A DNA stretch of 55,379 nucleotides from Calothrix sp. FI2-JRJ7 (GCA_019359675.1 JAHHGX010000024.1:1-55379), one strand, 5' to 3'; shown: positions 25,422-34,743, numbered from the stretch's first letter. The notes: a model not told the origin generated them from the letters alone. Made by a program: numbers and translations.

Positions 25422-25642
25422 ATTATTTGTCGTCTTAACAAATTAATGTCATTGTGCGATGGAAATGGCAAAACAAGGTATGTCAAGAATTAGCCCATCC
25501 AATGCATATAATATAAATTTTGTCTAGGACTCTTACCATTAGAACCCTGCATTGCTGCAATATAGCTGGAATGGCAGCTACATCGACTTAAAATTTAGAC
25601 GACATTAATTTGATAAGACGACAAATAATTTGTTATCTGACA
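25409..25642. mobile_element. 234-bp miniature element with CAST/Tn7-like ends
   Basis: The ends are TGTC (25409) and GACA (25642). The first about 40 bp and the inverted last about 40 bp match with few differences and contain two repeat motifs, ACAAATTATTTGTCGTC and ACAAATTAATGTC. This pattern (TGT/ACA tips, TnsB-type repeats ACAAATTA..TGTC) is, from memory, that of type V-K CRISPR-associated transposon ends. No transposase, cas12k or CRISPR lies inside, so it would be non-autonomous. The 5-bp flanks (GAGGG and GCAAA) do not match, so no target duplication is visible. Confidence 0.65.
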
Positions 25643-25819
25643 GCAAACTGTCCGGTTTAGTTTATGCTATATCTCTTACGATTAAAGGCAATACTACTTG
25701 TTATAGAAGACACTTTTCGCGGTTGATATGAATGGAAGATTGCCGATTGAAACTGCGGCATGAATATCTCAAAAGCCAGCTATAGTAATAAATAAGCTAA
25801 ACTAGACCGTTTAGTTTGC
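25643..25819. repeat. Imperfect inverted repeat pair beside miniature element
   Basis: GCAAACT-N4-GGTTTAGTTT (25643-25663) recurs inverted at 25799-25819 with a few differences. It starts directly at the outer edge of the CAST-like element. It could be another short inverted-repeat element or the insertion target. Confidence 0.4.
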
Positions 25820-26045
25820 ACTTCATGACAGCTTCCCTATATTTGCCCCAACTTACATCATCCGTCTTCACGAGAAGTATGGAGATTTTGACAATCTCTC
25901 GTGTTTTACTAAAGGTTTACCCGTTATAGGACTCATCGCCAGCCGCCACTTCCGAACACCAACTATTCCTGGATACTTGTTTTCTTATGTTAGCGAGCAA
26001 AATATTGATGAAGAACAAACCGAAGCAAGAGAAACCAGCAAATAA
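25815..26045 (+). pseudogene. 5'-truncated unknown gene
   Basis: An open frame of 76 codons without a start codon, encoding APTYIIRLHEKYGDFD and later RTPTIPGYLFSYVSEQNIDE, then a stop at 26043-26045. The composition is coding-like. The frame begins in the inverted repeat at 25799-25819, so the 5' end was probably lost there. Family not recognised. Confidence 0.45.
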
Positions 26046-26322
26046 GCGGATAAAAATCTATAAAACATATTCTCGGATATATAGACCGTAAAAGAATAGT
26101 AACGCCTTGATCGAAAAGCATAAGGCAAGGAAACTAGTCATCTTCAACATGCGGCTTTGCATCAAACGACCAGTACTTGAATAGGTGCCTATTGCTCCCG
26201 GTTAGTCGATTTAAAAAGGCGCCAATAAATACCCCACCCCAAATTTAATAACAATATCTACGCTCTAGAGGTAAAATAACCACCATTAAGCGAAGATATA
26301 TAAAAGAATTAGACCGACAATC

Positions 26323-26961
26323 ATGATAATAGGGTTGACGAACCAAAAGGGTGGGGCAGGAAAAACCACAGTATCCGGGCATTTGGCGTACTGGTTGACT
26401 AAGCGTGGAACAGTAATTGTCGTCGATGCCGACGCGCAGGCAAGCTCGACCAACTGGATGAAAGATTTGGAATTACCGTGCAAGACGATGATTGACCCCG
26501 ATGATTTATTCGACGAGTTGCCTCTACTAGCCGAACAATACGATTGGGTAGTAGTAGATGGTCCCGGTAGTCTTAGCGAAACCACCAAAGCAATTTTATC
26601 TCGATGTGACTTAGCTTTAGTGCCATGTAAACCAGCAGGGCTTGATATGCATAGCACCTCCAAAATGCTACGAATATTACGTCAAGCAAAAGAACTGCGT
26701 TCGGGGGCGCCTATTGTTGGTTTATTCCTCAACCAAGCCAAGAAAGGGACGGTACTACTCAAAGATGCTACTCGCGCGCTATCTGAAAAAAATACAGGAT
26801 TTCCGCTACTAAAAACGATAATATATGACTTACAAGTTATCGCCGACGCACCAGGACAGGGAACCTCGGTTTGGGGTATGAGTGGGTCAACAGCCAAACG
26901 CGCGGCACAAGAGTTTGATTCGTTGTTTACTGAAGCACTACAAATAGAAGGCGCCTTATAA
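26323..26961 (+). CDS. parA: ParA family partition ATPase (second par system)
   Basis: A 212-aa ATPase with KGGAGKTT (residues 9-16), VVDADAQASS (about 33) and VVVDGPGS (about 78). It is the same size class as the first ParA but clearly diverged. A 20-bp palindrome and then a ParB gene follow. Two ParA systems on one replicon suggest plasmid fusion or co-integration in the past, or a segregational safeguard. Confidence 0.9.
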   Translation: MIIGLTNQKGGAGKTTVSGHLAYWLTKRGTVIVVDADAQASSTNWMKDLELPCKTMIDPDDLFDELPLLAEQYDWVVVDGPGSLSETTKAILSRCDLALVPCKPAGLDMHSTSKMLRILRQAKELRSGAPIVGLFLNQAKKGTVLLKDATRALSEKNTGFPLLKTIIYDLQVIADAPGQGTSVWGMSGSTAKRAAQEFDSLFTEALQIEGAL

Positions 26962-27000
26962 GCATCAAATTCCAAATCAAAAAAGGTTCGGAGTTAGCTG

Positions 27001-27020
27001 CACCAATAACGTTATTGGTG
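27001..27020. promoter_or_regulatory. parS-like 20-bp palindrome
   Basis: CACCAATAACGTTATTGGTG is a perfect 20-bp palindrome between ParA2 and ParB. Its central 18 bp recur inside the parB gene at 27609-27626. A repeated palindrome within a parAB locus is the expected form of the ParB binding site. Confidence 0.75.
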
Positions 27021-27134
27021 AATCGAAAATCAATCTTGGTATGGGCGTAATTTCTTTGAATCAATTGCTTGATATTAAGGTATTCTTTCATATAATGCGC
27101 GCAGTTGATTGAATGTAAGTTTTGAGGGTGATAA

Positions 27135-28049
27135 ATGCCAAAACGTAGAGATGTTGAAGATTTTATATATAGGGATGATGTAGCGACAGTCAAAACATCA
27201 ATGCCTATAAGCAATCTGGTATTGCCTGAATTAGAACTGCGGTACTTCATAGATGAGAAGGAAGTTGCAAAAATTGTGGCAACTGGCAGAAAAAATGGTA
27301 TCATCGAACCACTTCTTGTTCGCCCAATTCCAGATAGCGATAAGTACGAGATAGTAGCAGGCGCCAAACGGTATCGAGCATCTCAAATCCTCTCACTCGA
27401 AGAAGTCCCTGTCGTTATCCGCGAACTTAACGATGAAGAAGCATTGGAAATCGCATTGATTGAAAACTTCGCGCGTTCCTCTTTGACTGATTTAGAAGAA
27501 GCAGATGGTGTACTGCGACTTCTGGCAATGAAGCTAGAAATATCTGTTAGCGAAGTCCCTACACAACTGCACCATATTCAAAACCAATTACGCGATAGGT
27601 TAGCCACTACCAATAACGTTATTGGTGACGATAAAATTAAAGGAGTGCAAGAAGTACTAACCTCATTGGGCAATATTAAACTCGACTCGTTCATCAGCAA
27701 CCGCTTGCCTTTACTCAATTTACCCGATGATATTTTAGAAGTGTTGCGCGCGGGAAAGTTAGAGGCTTCTAAAGCGAAAGTAATTGCTAAGGTAGAGGAT
27801 GTTGATGTAAGGAAGAAACTGCTCTCCGAGGCAATCGCTGAAAAATTATCGCTCACACAAATCAAGCTTCTAATCTCCGCTCTACAACAACCACAAGAAG
27901 GTGGGCAACAAAGCGCTGAAGAAAAACCATTGAAAGAGCGCGTTGATAATACCTTCAAGCGACTAAAAAAATCCAAGGTAATGGATGACCCCAAAAAGCA
28001 AGCTCGCATCGAAAAGCTATTGGCACAGTTGAATGCGCTGATGAATTAA
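27135..28049 (+). CDS. parB: ParB/RepB/Spo0J-type centromere-binding protein
   Basis: A 304-aa protein. Residues 20-110 form the ParB N-terminal CTP-binding domain, with IIEPLLVRP (about 59), the AGAKRYRA box (about 74-81) and IENFARSSLTDLEEA (about 113). A long helical centre and a basic C-terminus (about 260-304) follow. It should bind the palindrome at 27001-27020 and its copy at 27609-27626, inside the gene itself. It pairs with the ParA at 26323; the 173-bp gap contains the first site and room for its own promoter. Confidence 0.9.
   Translation: MPKRRDVEDFIYRDDVATVKTSMPISNLVLPELELRYFIDEKEVAKIVATGRKNGIIEPLLVRPIPDSDKYEIVAGAKRYRASQILSLEEVPVVIRELNDEEALEIALIENFARSSLTDLEEADGVLRLLAMKLEISVSEVPTQLHHIQNQLRDRLATTNNVIGDDKIKGVQEVLTSLGNIKLDSFISNRLPLLNLPDDILEVLRAGKLEASKAKVIAKVEDVDVRKKLLSEAIAEKLSLTQIKLLISALQQPQEGGQQSAEEKPLKERVDNTFKRLKKSKVMDDPKKQARIEKLLAQLNALMN
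27609..27626. promoter_or_regulatory. Second parS-like palindrome inside parB
   Basis: ACCAATAACGTTATTGGT, an 18-bp perfect palindrome identical to the core of 27001-27020. It lies in the coding sequence and encodes TNNVIG. Confidence 0.75.
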
Positions 28050-28158
28050 GCTTAGATATTTATGGTGCCTAAAAGTTGTTCATTCGCGTCCCAGAGATAT
28101 ACGTGCGGAACTAATTGCTGACTCGGAAACACAAAGGCGCCTTCGTATTAATGCATTA

Positions 28159-28320
28159 ATGGAAAAATACAGTTATATAGAGCCAATTGCTGTATCATTA
28201 GAGACTTTACTGAAACTTCCAGATTTGACTTACCAAGAAGAGGCTTATTTGCAAACCTTAGAGTTTAACTACGATAACAAAGTTAAAGAAGTGCAACGCT
28301 CCTTATTTGCAGTACTTTGA
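28159..28320 (+). CDS. Small unknown ORF after parB
   Basis: A 53-aa ORF from ATG 28159 (MEKYSYIEPIAVSLETLLKL). The same frame is open back to 28048 and encodes coding-like sequence (RDIRAELIADSETQRRLRIN), so it may be a longer gene with an unusual start or a 5'-truncated gene. It directly follows parB. No family recognised. Confidence 0.4.
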   Translation: MEKYSYIEPIAVSLETLLKLPDLTYQEEAYLQTLEFNYDNKVKEVQRSLFAVL

Positions 28321-28331
28321 ATAATAATCAG

Positions 28332-28499
28332 TTAAGACGCTGCTATCCTTGAGTTATCTACATGTTGTGCTTGTCTCACCTTCATTATTTCCTCACCCAT
28401 AAAATCGTTAATTTCTGATACAACAGTACAATGCTGTAATTTAACACCTAAAACATCCGCCACTACAGTAAGCGCGACAGTTCTGTAAATGGAATACGC
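28332..28499 (-). pseudogene. Possible gene fragment
   Basis: An open frame without a start codon encodes TVALTVVADVLGVKLQHCTV, then EINDFMGEEIMKVRQ and a stop. It is coding-like but short; no family recognised. Confidence 0.3.
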
Positions 28500-28762
28500 T
28501 TATATATAGGTGTAGCGACCTGCAATTAGGGTTAAAAATTTTTAGGAACGACTGCTTTATCCTTTAAAGTACACTAAACTCTCTTTTTTGAACTTTATGA
28601 GTAAACACATCATCAAACCGTTGACACGATTTTTCAAAGCACGACGGCGTGGCTGTGGAGGTTGCCTGTTTCATCAAAGGTCACTTTGATGTGAAAGCTA
28701 TGCTGAAGCAGCATTATACCCTTTTTATTCTTCTGTTTTGTTTAAGCCCCAGTAATAGGGTG

Positions 28763-29043
28763 GCCGCCGAGATACGCGCAAAACGGAACACGTTGTAAAG
28801 TTATGTAACAAAATATGACTCGATGCCATTATCGCGCATGGAAGCTACGCGGTTGCACCACATATTAATCCGTGTTGGGCAATTGTTTTACCTAATCTCT
28901 GGGATGCAGAACTTACTTTTTGATTAACTTATTAACTATAAAGGCATCAATGCATTTGCTGTAACTCTTGCACAACGAGGCTTGCAGGCTAATTCTTTAC
29001 AAATGTTTACAACGTGTCCCATTTTGCACGTATCTCGGTCGGC
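28763..29043. mobile_element. Inverted-repeat element of about 280 bp
   Basis: The left arm 28763-28799 and inverted right arm about 29006-29043 match over 37-38 bp with about five differences, including GAGATACG and ACACGTTGTAAA. Related GTTGTAAAG strings occur at about 33168 and about 19150 (CTTGTAAAG). The interior has no intact gene. This fits a degenerate miniature transposable element just before the truncated restriction-modification gene. Confidence 0.45.
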
Positions 29044-29104
29044 ATCCTAATAAGTTAGCAACTCGTGTTAGTAAAAAGCGGCAACCCAATAACAGCTAGC
29101 AATA

Positions 29105-30157
29105 ATGTTTGGGTTTATTGTTGAAGATATTGTATTGGAGGCGAATATGGAAACTATGGTAGTGCCTTTGGCTGAATATGTGAATGGGAAAGTTTATTCC
29201 GGTATCAAAACAGGTTTCAATAAAGCTTTTGTAATTAGTGGAATCAAACGCGCTGAACTGGTTGCCAAAGACCCAAAAAGTGCAGAAATTATCAAGCCTT
29301 TAGTAATAGGTAAGGACATACAGAAGTGGCACATTCGACACAATGATAGATGGTTGGATAGATGGTTGATTTTTACGAGAAGAGGAATTGATATTAATCA
29401 GTATCCTGTTATTAAGGAACATCTAGAGCAATGGAGAGAAGATTTAACCTCGAAGCAAAGTAGTTCAAGTGTAAAAGGCAGAAAATCTAAACGATACCAG
29501 TGGTATGAAATTCCAAATGAACTTTCCTACTATCAAGCTTTTGAATTGCCTAAAATAATCTATCCTAATACTGCAAAAAAATCTTGCTTTGCTTTTGATA
29601 CACATAATTATTATCCAGGAAATACAGTTTCTTTTATTGCTAAGAATGATTTATTTTTAGTTGCAATACTCAACTCATCAATTGTATGGGATTATTTTAA
29701 GAATACATCAAGTTTCTTAAAAGAAGCATTACGTTTTTCATCGAATGTTGTAGAAAAACTCCCTATTCCCACTGCCACTGAAGCACAACGCAAAGCTATA
29801 GAAACCTTAGTTGGCTATATCTTGTACCTGTCAGAACAACTTAAAGACATACCCAGTCATGGCGAAAAGCTCATGGAAGTAGCAGACGATAAACTGATGC
29901 TAAGTTATTTTGAGCAAATTATTGATGCAGTAGTGCTAGAGTTATATTTACCCAACGAACTCCATGCCCACGACAAAGAATTTATGCGTCATCTTCTACA
30001 TGAGGACTTGCAAACCATAGCTAAAATTCAAGGTGATAAAATGCAAGCACTCCGCAAAATATTTCGACGGTTGTTTGACAAAGAGCATCCAATCCGTGTA
30101 AGTATATTCTTTTTGGATAGCGTACCTGTCGTGCGTACAATTCTAGGGGTTGCATGA
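29105..30157 (+). pseudogene. 3' part of type IIG restriction-modification gene (specificity domain)
   Basis: 350 codons. The sequence VPLAEYVNGKVYSGIKTGFN, PLVIGKDIQKW (about 73) and later LAILNSSIVWDYF and EKLPIP is typical of the C-terminal target-recognition half of TaqI/Eco57I-like fused restriction-methylation enzymes. The methyltransferase motifs (NPPY) and nuclease region that normally precede it are absent. An inverted-repeat element lies 60 bp upstream. Hence I read it as a 5'-truncated gene; the ATG at 29105 is probably incidental. It overlaps the ATPase gene downstream by 4 bp (ATGA), showing that the two were an operon. Confidence 0.7.
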
Positions 30158-31578
30158 AAATTACGAAAATCGGGCTAAAAAACTTTCGAGCTTTCTATGG
30201 TGAACACACAATTGAATTAGGTAAGAAAGGTAGAAATCTACTTATTTATGGTGAAAATGGCAGTGGTAAGTCTTCCCTGCTCAAAGCAATTGAGCTATTC
30301 ATCGATTCTCATGTACGCAACATCCAATTCTCCCAACATCGCAACTTTTTTGTAACTGATGCTGATGGTGGCTATGTCAAAATTTCTATGCGCTCTAGCG
30401 AACGCGACCCCGAAACCACTTACGAATGGTCAGATATTACCCGCGAAACCCATGCTCCAGTTATCATTGATGCCTCAAAAACAAAGGGTAGCCTCGATTA
30501 TAAATCTCTCTTAGAAATTTACTTTCCTCGTATCAAGGATAGCGAAGTTGACCTGTTTAACTTATTAATAAAAGTTATCCTCAGCAACAGCACAAATAAT
30601 CTTACAGGCAAACGTTTTAGTGAAGAATGGGTAGAAATCGAGCAGAGTCTCCCTCGCAGTAGAAAACATACTCGCAAATTACAAGAACTAGAAAATAACC
30701 TCGAAAACTTAAATTATGGTCTGAGTAGTATACTAAATCAGTTGAAAAACGAAGCAGCGGATATTCTCAAACGCTTTGGTTATCCTGTCCTTCTCGACTT
30801 CGACTTTCAGGGAGTCACTTACGATTTAGGAAACAAATGTTTAAAAGGTAATGAAGTTATTCTGCGTGTTGAATTTCTTAACATTAAGTTTCCCTTAGCT
30901 CATCAGTTTCTTAATGAAGCTAAGTTATCGGCAATCTCGCTTGCTATTTACTTAGCTGCTTTGCTAATCAACCCAAGTAGCGCTCTGAAAGTCTTGGTAC
31001 TTGATGACGTGTTGATTGGCTTAGATATGTCTAATCGTTTGCCTATTATTGACATTTTAAAAGACCAGTTCCAAGATTACCAAATCTTCTTGATGACCTA
31101 CGATAAAGAATGGTATGAAATACTGAAGCGACATTTTCCTTCTTGGAAAACTATCGAACTCTATGCAGGACATGGCAGCGATTATGAAATGCCACTCCTT
31201 GTCGAAAACAAAAAATATCTCGACAAAGCCAAAGCCTATTTGCAAGCGAATGACCATAAAGCAGCTGCAATCTACTTACGTACAGCTTTTGAGGTCAAAA
31301 TCAAATGGTTTTGCGAAAAGATGAATATTGCCATCAAGTATCGTGAAAAACCAAAAGACCTAAATACCAATGACTTTTGGGAACCTATTAAGAATGCTAA
31401 GAAATCGGACGGTACTCCAAAATATATTGACGAACATTTAGTATTTCATGTTGAACTGTATCGCAGTTTTATTATGAACCCCCTCAGTCATGCTCAACTT
31501 GTAATTGCACCTAAACAAGAAATTCAAAATGCAATAGATACTGTCGAACGCTTAGAACAAGCTCTTGACCAATGTTGA
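30154..31578 (+). CDS. SMC/RecF-like AAA ATPase of a defence operon
   Basis: A 474-aa protein. The N-terminus ITKIGLKNFRAFYGEHTIEL and Walker A GENGSGKSS (about 31-39) are typical of RecF/OLD/SMC-like ATPases. A coiled section (about 165-200), a signature-like KLSAISLAIYLA (about 258) and Walker B VLVLDDVLIGLD (about 285) follow. The last 130 residues are a helical domain (AAAIYLRTAFEVKIKWFCEK, then FIMNPLSHA) reminiscent of HEPN/DUF4145-type modules. It is coupled to the restriction-modification gene upstream and probably assists it. With that gene truncated, it may be orphaned. Confidence 0.7.
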   Translation: MKITKIGLKNFRAFYGEHTIELGKKGRNLLIYGENGSGKSSLLKAIELFIDSHVRNIQFSQHRNFFVTDADGGYVKISMRSSERDPETTYEWSDITRETHAPVIIDASKTKGSLDYKSLLEIYFPRIKDSEVDLFNLLIKVILSNSTNNLTGKRFSEEWVEIEQSLPRSRKHTRKLQELENNLENLNYGLSSILNQLKNEAADILKRFGYPVLLDFDFQGVTYDLGNKCLKGNEVILRVEFLNIKFPLAHQFLNEAKLSAISLAIYLAALLINPSSALKVLVLDDVLIGLDMSNRLPIIDILKDQFQDYQIFLMTYDKEWYEILKRHFPSWKTIELYAGHGSDYEMPLLVENKKYLDKAKAYLQANDHKAAAIYLRTAFEVKIKWFCEKMNIAIKYREKPKDLNTNDFWEPIKNAKKSDGTPKYIDEHLVFHVELYRSFIMNPLSHAQLVIAPKQEIQNAIDTVERLEQALDQC

Positions 31579-31633
31579 TACGGAACTGTGTAGTCAATTT
31601 ACTTACTGGCATCGGTGCTTTAATATGTAGTAA

Positions 31634-31741
31634 TTTAACGAACTAATCTTTGAAATTGGCTTTGTAGCAGAAGATGGATTAACAATAAAAGTTGATGCGC
31701 TTTTTAATACTGGCTTTACTGGTTGGGAACGTAATAAATGA
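31634..31741 (+). pseudogene. Retropepsin-like aspartyl protease fragment
   Basis: 35 codons encoding FEIGFVAEDGLTIKVDALFN and then TGFTGWERNK. This resembles the active-site region of cyanobacterial clan AA proteases (DALxDTGFTG). The catalytic Asp is replaced by Asn, and the frame ends soon after. Confidence 0.5.
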
Positions 31742-31761
31742 GTCCTGGTAATGGTTGATAA

Positions 31762-31941
31762 ATTGAAGGGCAGGTTTGGGTAATTGTAAGTAATGCCGTG
31801 CGTGAAAATCCTAACATTAATTTGCCTTATTGGGCGCCGACACTTGCACCATTACTAAATCTTTATCTTAAGTACCGTAATTTTTCGGAATTCATAAATA
31901 ATCTAAATCAATTAAGCTGGAATAAATTTTATCAAATGTAA
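31762..31941 (+). pseudogene. Unknown gene fragment
   Basis: 59 codons, open but without a start codon: QVWVIVSNAVRENPNINLPY, then LLNLYLKYRNFSEF and a stop. Coding-like composition; family not recognised. Together with the protease fragment it forms a debris zone between two defence-type genes. Confidence 0.35.
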
Positions 31942-32026
31942 ACTCAATCTAGATTATTTAAATTTTATATTTGATAGCTTTTTCTTCTTCTGTCCGAAGA
32001 TATAAAAATTATTTTAGGGTAAGCAA

Positions 32027-33118
32027 ATGGCTACTAGTGAACAAATTCGCGGGATGTTATTAGAAGAAGCTTTACTTTATTTACTTCGATTATCTGGCTA
32101 TCGCACGGTTGAAGAAGTGGGTAATGACAATACTCTAAAAATGGGCAGTGCAGGTTTAAAAGTGCTTGGTCGTGGGTCGGAACATCAAATTGATGCGATA
32201 GCAGATTATAGTATTGCTCCACCGTTTTCTAATTCTCAACGATTACTATTAGAAGCAAAGTTTCAATCTAAGCCAACAGGTATCAATATAATACGTAATG
32301 CAGTAGGTGTTTTAAAGGATGTAAACGAATATTGGGTATCTAGAGATAACGTACCACCTAAAGCGCGATATCATTATCAAGTTGCGATATTTTCAACTTC
32401 TGATTATACACGTTATGCACAAAGATACGCATATGCCCATGATGTATATTTAATTCCTTTACATAGGTCTAATTTTTTCCAACCAGTTATTCAAGCAATT
32501 GAAGCGATAAATGTTGATAATATCGGTCGGCGCAACAAACACTTTCTACGAAATTTTAGAAGGTTTATTAGACAGAATTTAAACGAAGATTTTGATTATA
32601 ATGATTTAGAAGTTTTTTACAAAATAAATGAAGACAAATTAGACATATTTAATATAGTAGAATATGATTTTGAAAATTATTATTTACGTCGATATAACTT
32701 TAACTTTTCTAGAGATAATATCAATCATATTACTAAGTTTTTAAAAAAATGTCATAAATTAAATGGGGCATTAATGGCAATGTTAGAGAAACAAATCCCA
32801 ATCTTTTTAGTTCCGAATAGTGACATTAAAACTGAAGAATTAGAGAATAATTATAATATTGAAATTTCTTGGGGTGAAGGAGGATACTATATACGTGAAT
32901 TAGGCTCTAATTACGATATGTTTTCGTTTGACTTACCAGAAGATATATTAAATCTCTATGCTGAACAAGGTTTTTTATTTGGTGAGACTAGGTTTGGAGT
33001 CGAAGCAAAGCGCATGTTTGAAATTCAAGCAATAATTACCTCTTATAATCAAGTCCGTGTAATCACACTTAAATTAGATAAAGCCTCTCTTGATGAATTA
33101 TGCAGGAGAGGTATGTGA
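32027..33118 (+). CDS. PD-(D/E)XK nuclease-like protein
   Basis: A 363-aa protein. The N-terminal 130 residues fit a restriction-endonuclease fold: E in LLEEALLYLL (about 13), D in HQIDAI (about 57) and the ExK pair in LLEAKF (about 75-80). This is the arrangement of PD-(D/E)XK enzymes. The remaining 230 residues are not recognised and are rich in N, Y and D. The neighbouring ATPase and restriction-modification remnant suggest a defence role. It is about 450 bp downstream of the ATPase with its own AT-rich leader, so it is probably separately transcribed. Confidence 0.6.
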   Translation: MATSEQIRGMLLEEALLYLLRLSGYRTVEEVGNDNTLKMGSAGLKVLGRGSEHQIDAIADYSIAPPFSNSQRLLLEAKFQSKPTGINIIRNAVGVLKDVNEYWVSRDNVPPKARYHYQVAIFSTSDYTRYAQRYAYAHDVYLIPLHRSNFFQPVIQAIEAINVDNIGRRNKHFLRNFRRFIRQNLNEDFDYNDLEVFYKINEDKLDIFNIVEYDFENYYLRRYNFNFSRDNINHITKFLKKCHKLNGALMAMLEKQIPIFLVPNSDIKTEELENNYNIEISWGEGGYYIRELGSNYDMFSFDLPEDILNLYAEQGFLFGETRFGVEAKRMFEIQAIITSYNQVRVITLKLDKASLDELCRRGM

Positions 33119-33189
33119 ATAAGAGATTAAGATATAAGGCGTATTCGATAACAGCTTTCGGGGACATGTTGTAAAGTTCGCACGTATAT

Positions 33190-33220
33190 TGTCAGATAAC
33201 AAATAATTTGTTATTCGACA
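33190..33220. repeat. 31-bp remnant of CAST-like element ends
   Basis: The sequence begins TGTCAGATAACAAAT and ends AATTTGTTATTCGACA. The first half equals the outer 15 bp of the inverted right end of the element at 25409-25642, and the second half equals its inverted left end. Joining them at the ACAAAT repeats, with loss of everything between, gives this sequence. Short ATAT strings flank both sides. Confidence 0.6.
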
Positions 33221-33448
33221 ATATTGAACGCGCATAATAAGGGTTTTAGTTATGCTACTGTGTACTACAAACTCAGTTTTCATACTACTTGCCCCTGGTG
33301 TCAGCGGAGCTATATCTACGCCAATTCGGTGCAAAACCAGTCCGAGGCACCACGCTCAATAGTTTAAGTCAGTACTAATTGCCGAACAAACAGTGAGTAA
33401 TAGATACCCTGTGCCAGTGCAGCAATGTTTGTGTTAGTACAAATTAAA

Positions 33449-34552
33449 TCAAAACCTTGGCAATACTGTACCTGTTCCTGCATCCTTCTTCGCGCGCACA
33501 TAAGCTTTCGTAGTATCAGTCTTGCTATGCCCCAACTGGTTTTGCACCTCAAAAACATTTTTATGTTCGACTGCCCTGGATGCGTGGGAATGTCTTAACC
33601 AGTGGCAGGAAAATTTAACTTTCGCTACTTCAGATATATCCTGAATCAACCGTTTAATCGCGCGGTCACTCAATGGCAACCCCTTTTTTGCTGGGTCAGG
33701 CGACATGTTTGGAAACACAGGCGCCTTATCAGTAGCCATACCTCTATACTTTTTAAAAAGCTTAGAAGTTTCATGGTCTAATCCAATTTCGCGGTACTTT
33801 CCACCTTTACCCCGGAACTTAATTGTATAGTAACCCCGATTTTTATCGTCAGGCGCCGGGTCGGGTTGCCATTTGAAGTTGTGCCAATATAAACCCGGAT
33901 AATCTTCCCTCGGTTTCCTCCTTTCATCACTGGGAACCGTCACCCTACCAACTTCCCCTACTCGCATTCCACTATAGAAAAGTAGCGAGAAAACTAGCCA
34001 ATATTTACCCTCCATTTTTTTGGCAGCGTCACCGAGCTTCTTCATTTCCCAATCTTCCAAATACCGCTCTGCCTTCGGTAAATCGCTAAAGTTATCGTAG
34101 TTTATGCTACTCGCTATATTCCTTAAAAAATAGCCACAATTCTCTGCTGACCCATAACTCCACAGCGACCGCAGCATTAAGACCTGGTTACTTTTGGTAT
34201 AAGGGGAAACCTCACCCCAAGATTCGATGAATTCGAGTAACAATGTCAGCTGTATTAATCGCAAATCGGGTATACCTTGATTACGTACCCATTCTTTGAA
34301 TTTTTGACCAAACCTATAGTATTTACGCTTAGTTTGCTCGCGACTTTGTGACCCAGCCCATGCCAAAATTAATTCGGAGTCGTCTGCAACAGCAGGGGTG
34401 CGGTAATAATATTGCCGGATTACCGACTCCACCAACTCCGGTGTAACGGGTGTACTGGTATTGCTAATTACACTCGATTGTGGGGTAGGATGGAGAATTT
34501 CAACCTTCGCGACCGAGATCTTGCTGGCGTCCATGTGGGTAAGGGTAGTCAC
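33449..34552 (-). CDS. Tyrosine recombinase/integrase
   Basis: A 367-aa protein. The N-terminal half (about 60-155) is a core-binding domain (LLLEFIESWGEVSPYTKSNQ). The catalytic half has Arg in GMRVGEVGRV (about 196), HWLRHSHASRA (about 318), LGH (about 341) and the nucleophile Tyr in KAYVRAKKD (about 352). It is Xer/phage-integrase-like. It could resolve plasmid multimers or integrate the replicon; no telomere-resolvase-specific domain is recognised. TTCCTG (34572-34577) and CAGGAA (34590-34595) form a dyad 20 bp upstream of the start, a likely operator. Confidence 0.85.
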   Translation of the reverse strand: MTTLTHMDASKISVAKVEILHPTPQSSVISNTSTPVTPELVESVIRQYYYRTPAVADDSELILAWAGSQSREQTKRKYYRFGQKFKEWVRNQGIPDLRLIQLTLLLEFIESWGEVSPYTKSNQVLMLRSLWSYGSAENCGYFLRNIASSINYDNFSDLPKAERYLEDWEMKKLGDAAKKMEGKYWLVFSLLFYSGMRVGEVGRVTVPSDERRKPREDYPGLYWHNFKWQPDPAPDDKNRGYYTIKFRGKGGKYREIGLDHETSKLFKKYRGMATDKAPVFPNMSPDPAKKGLPLSDRAIKRLIQDISEVAKVKFSCHWLRHSHASRAVEHKNVFEVQNQLGHSKTDTTKAYVRAKKDAGTGTVLPRF

Positions 34553-34743
34553 TCAAAAGTAAAATAGTAACTTCCTGGAAGTGCCCTTTCAGGAATCTAA
34601 TATATTATTCCATATATCCCGTAAATATGCCGGCACTACTAACAAGTCATGCAGTCGCGCGCGTTGGAGCGCGCCAAAGTGGGAAGTTTCATTATGCCCA
34701 AATTATCGTAAAATCTACACAGGGTATATACGTGGGTGTAGAT

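Noticed and set aside
33449-34552. Tyrosine recombinase considered as a telomere resolvase for the linear ends
   Set aside because: The motifs and length fit ordinary Xer/phage integrases. No resolvase-specific domain was recognised, and no hairpin target palindrome other than the tip itself is visible.
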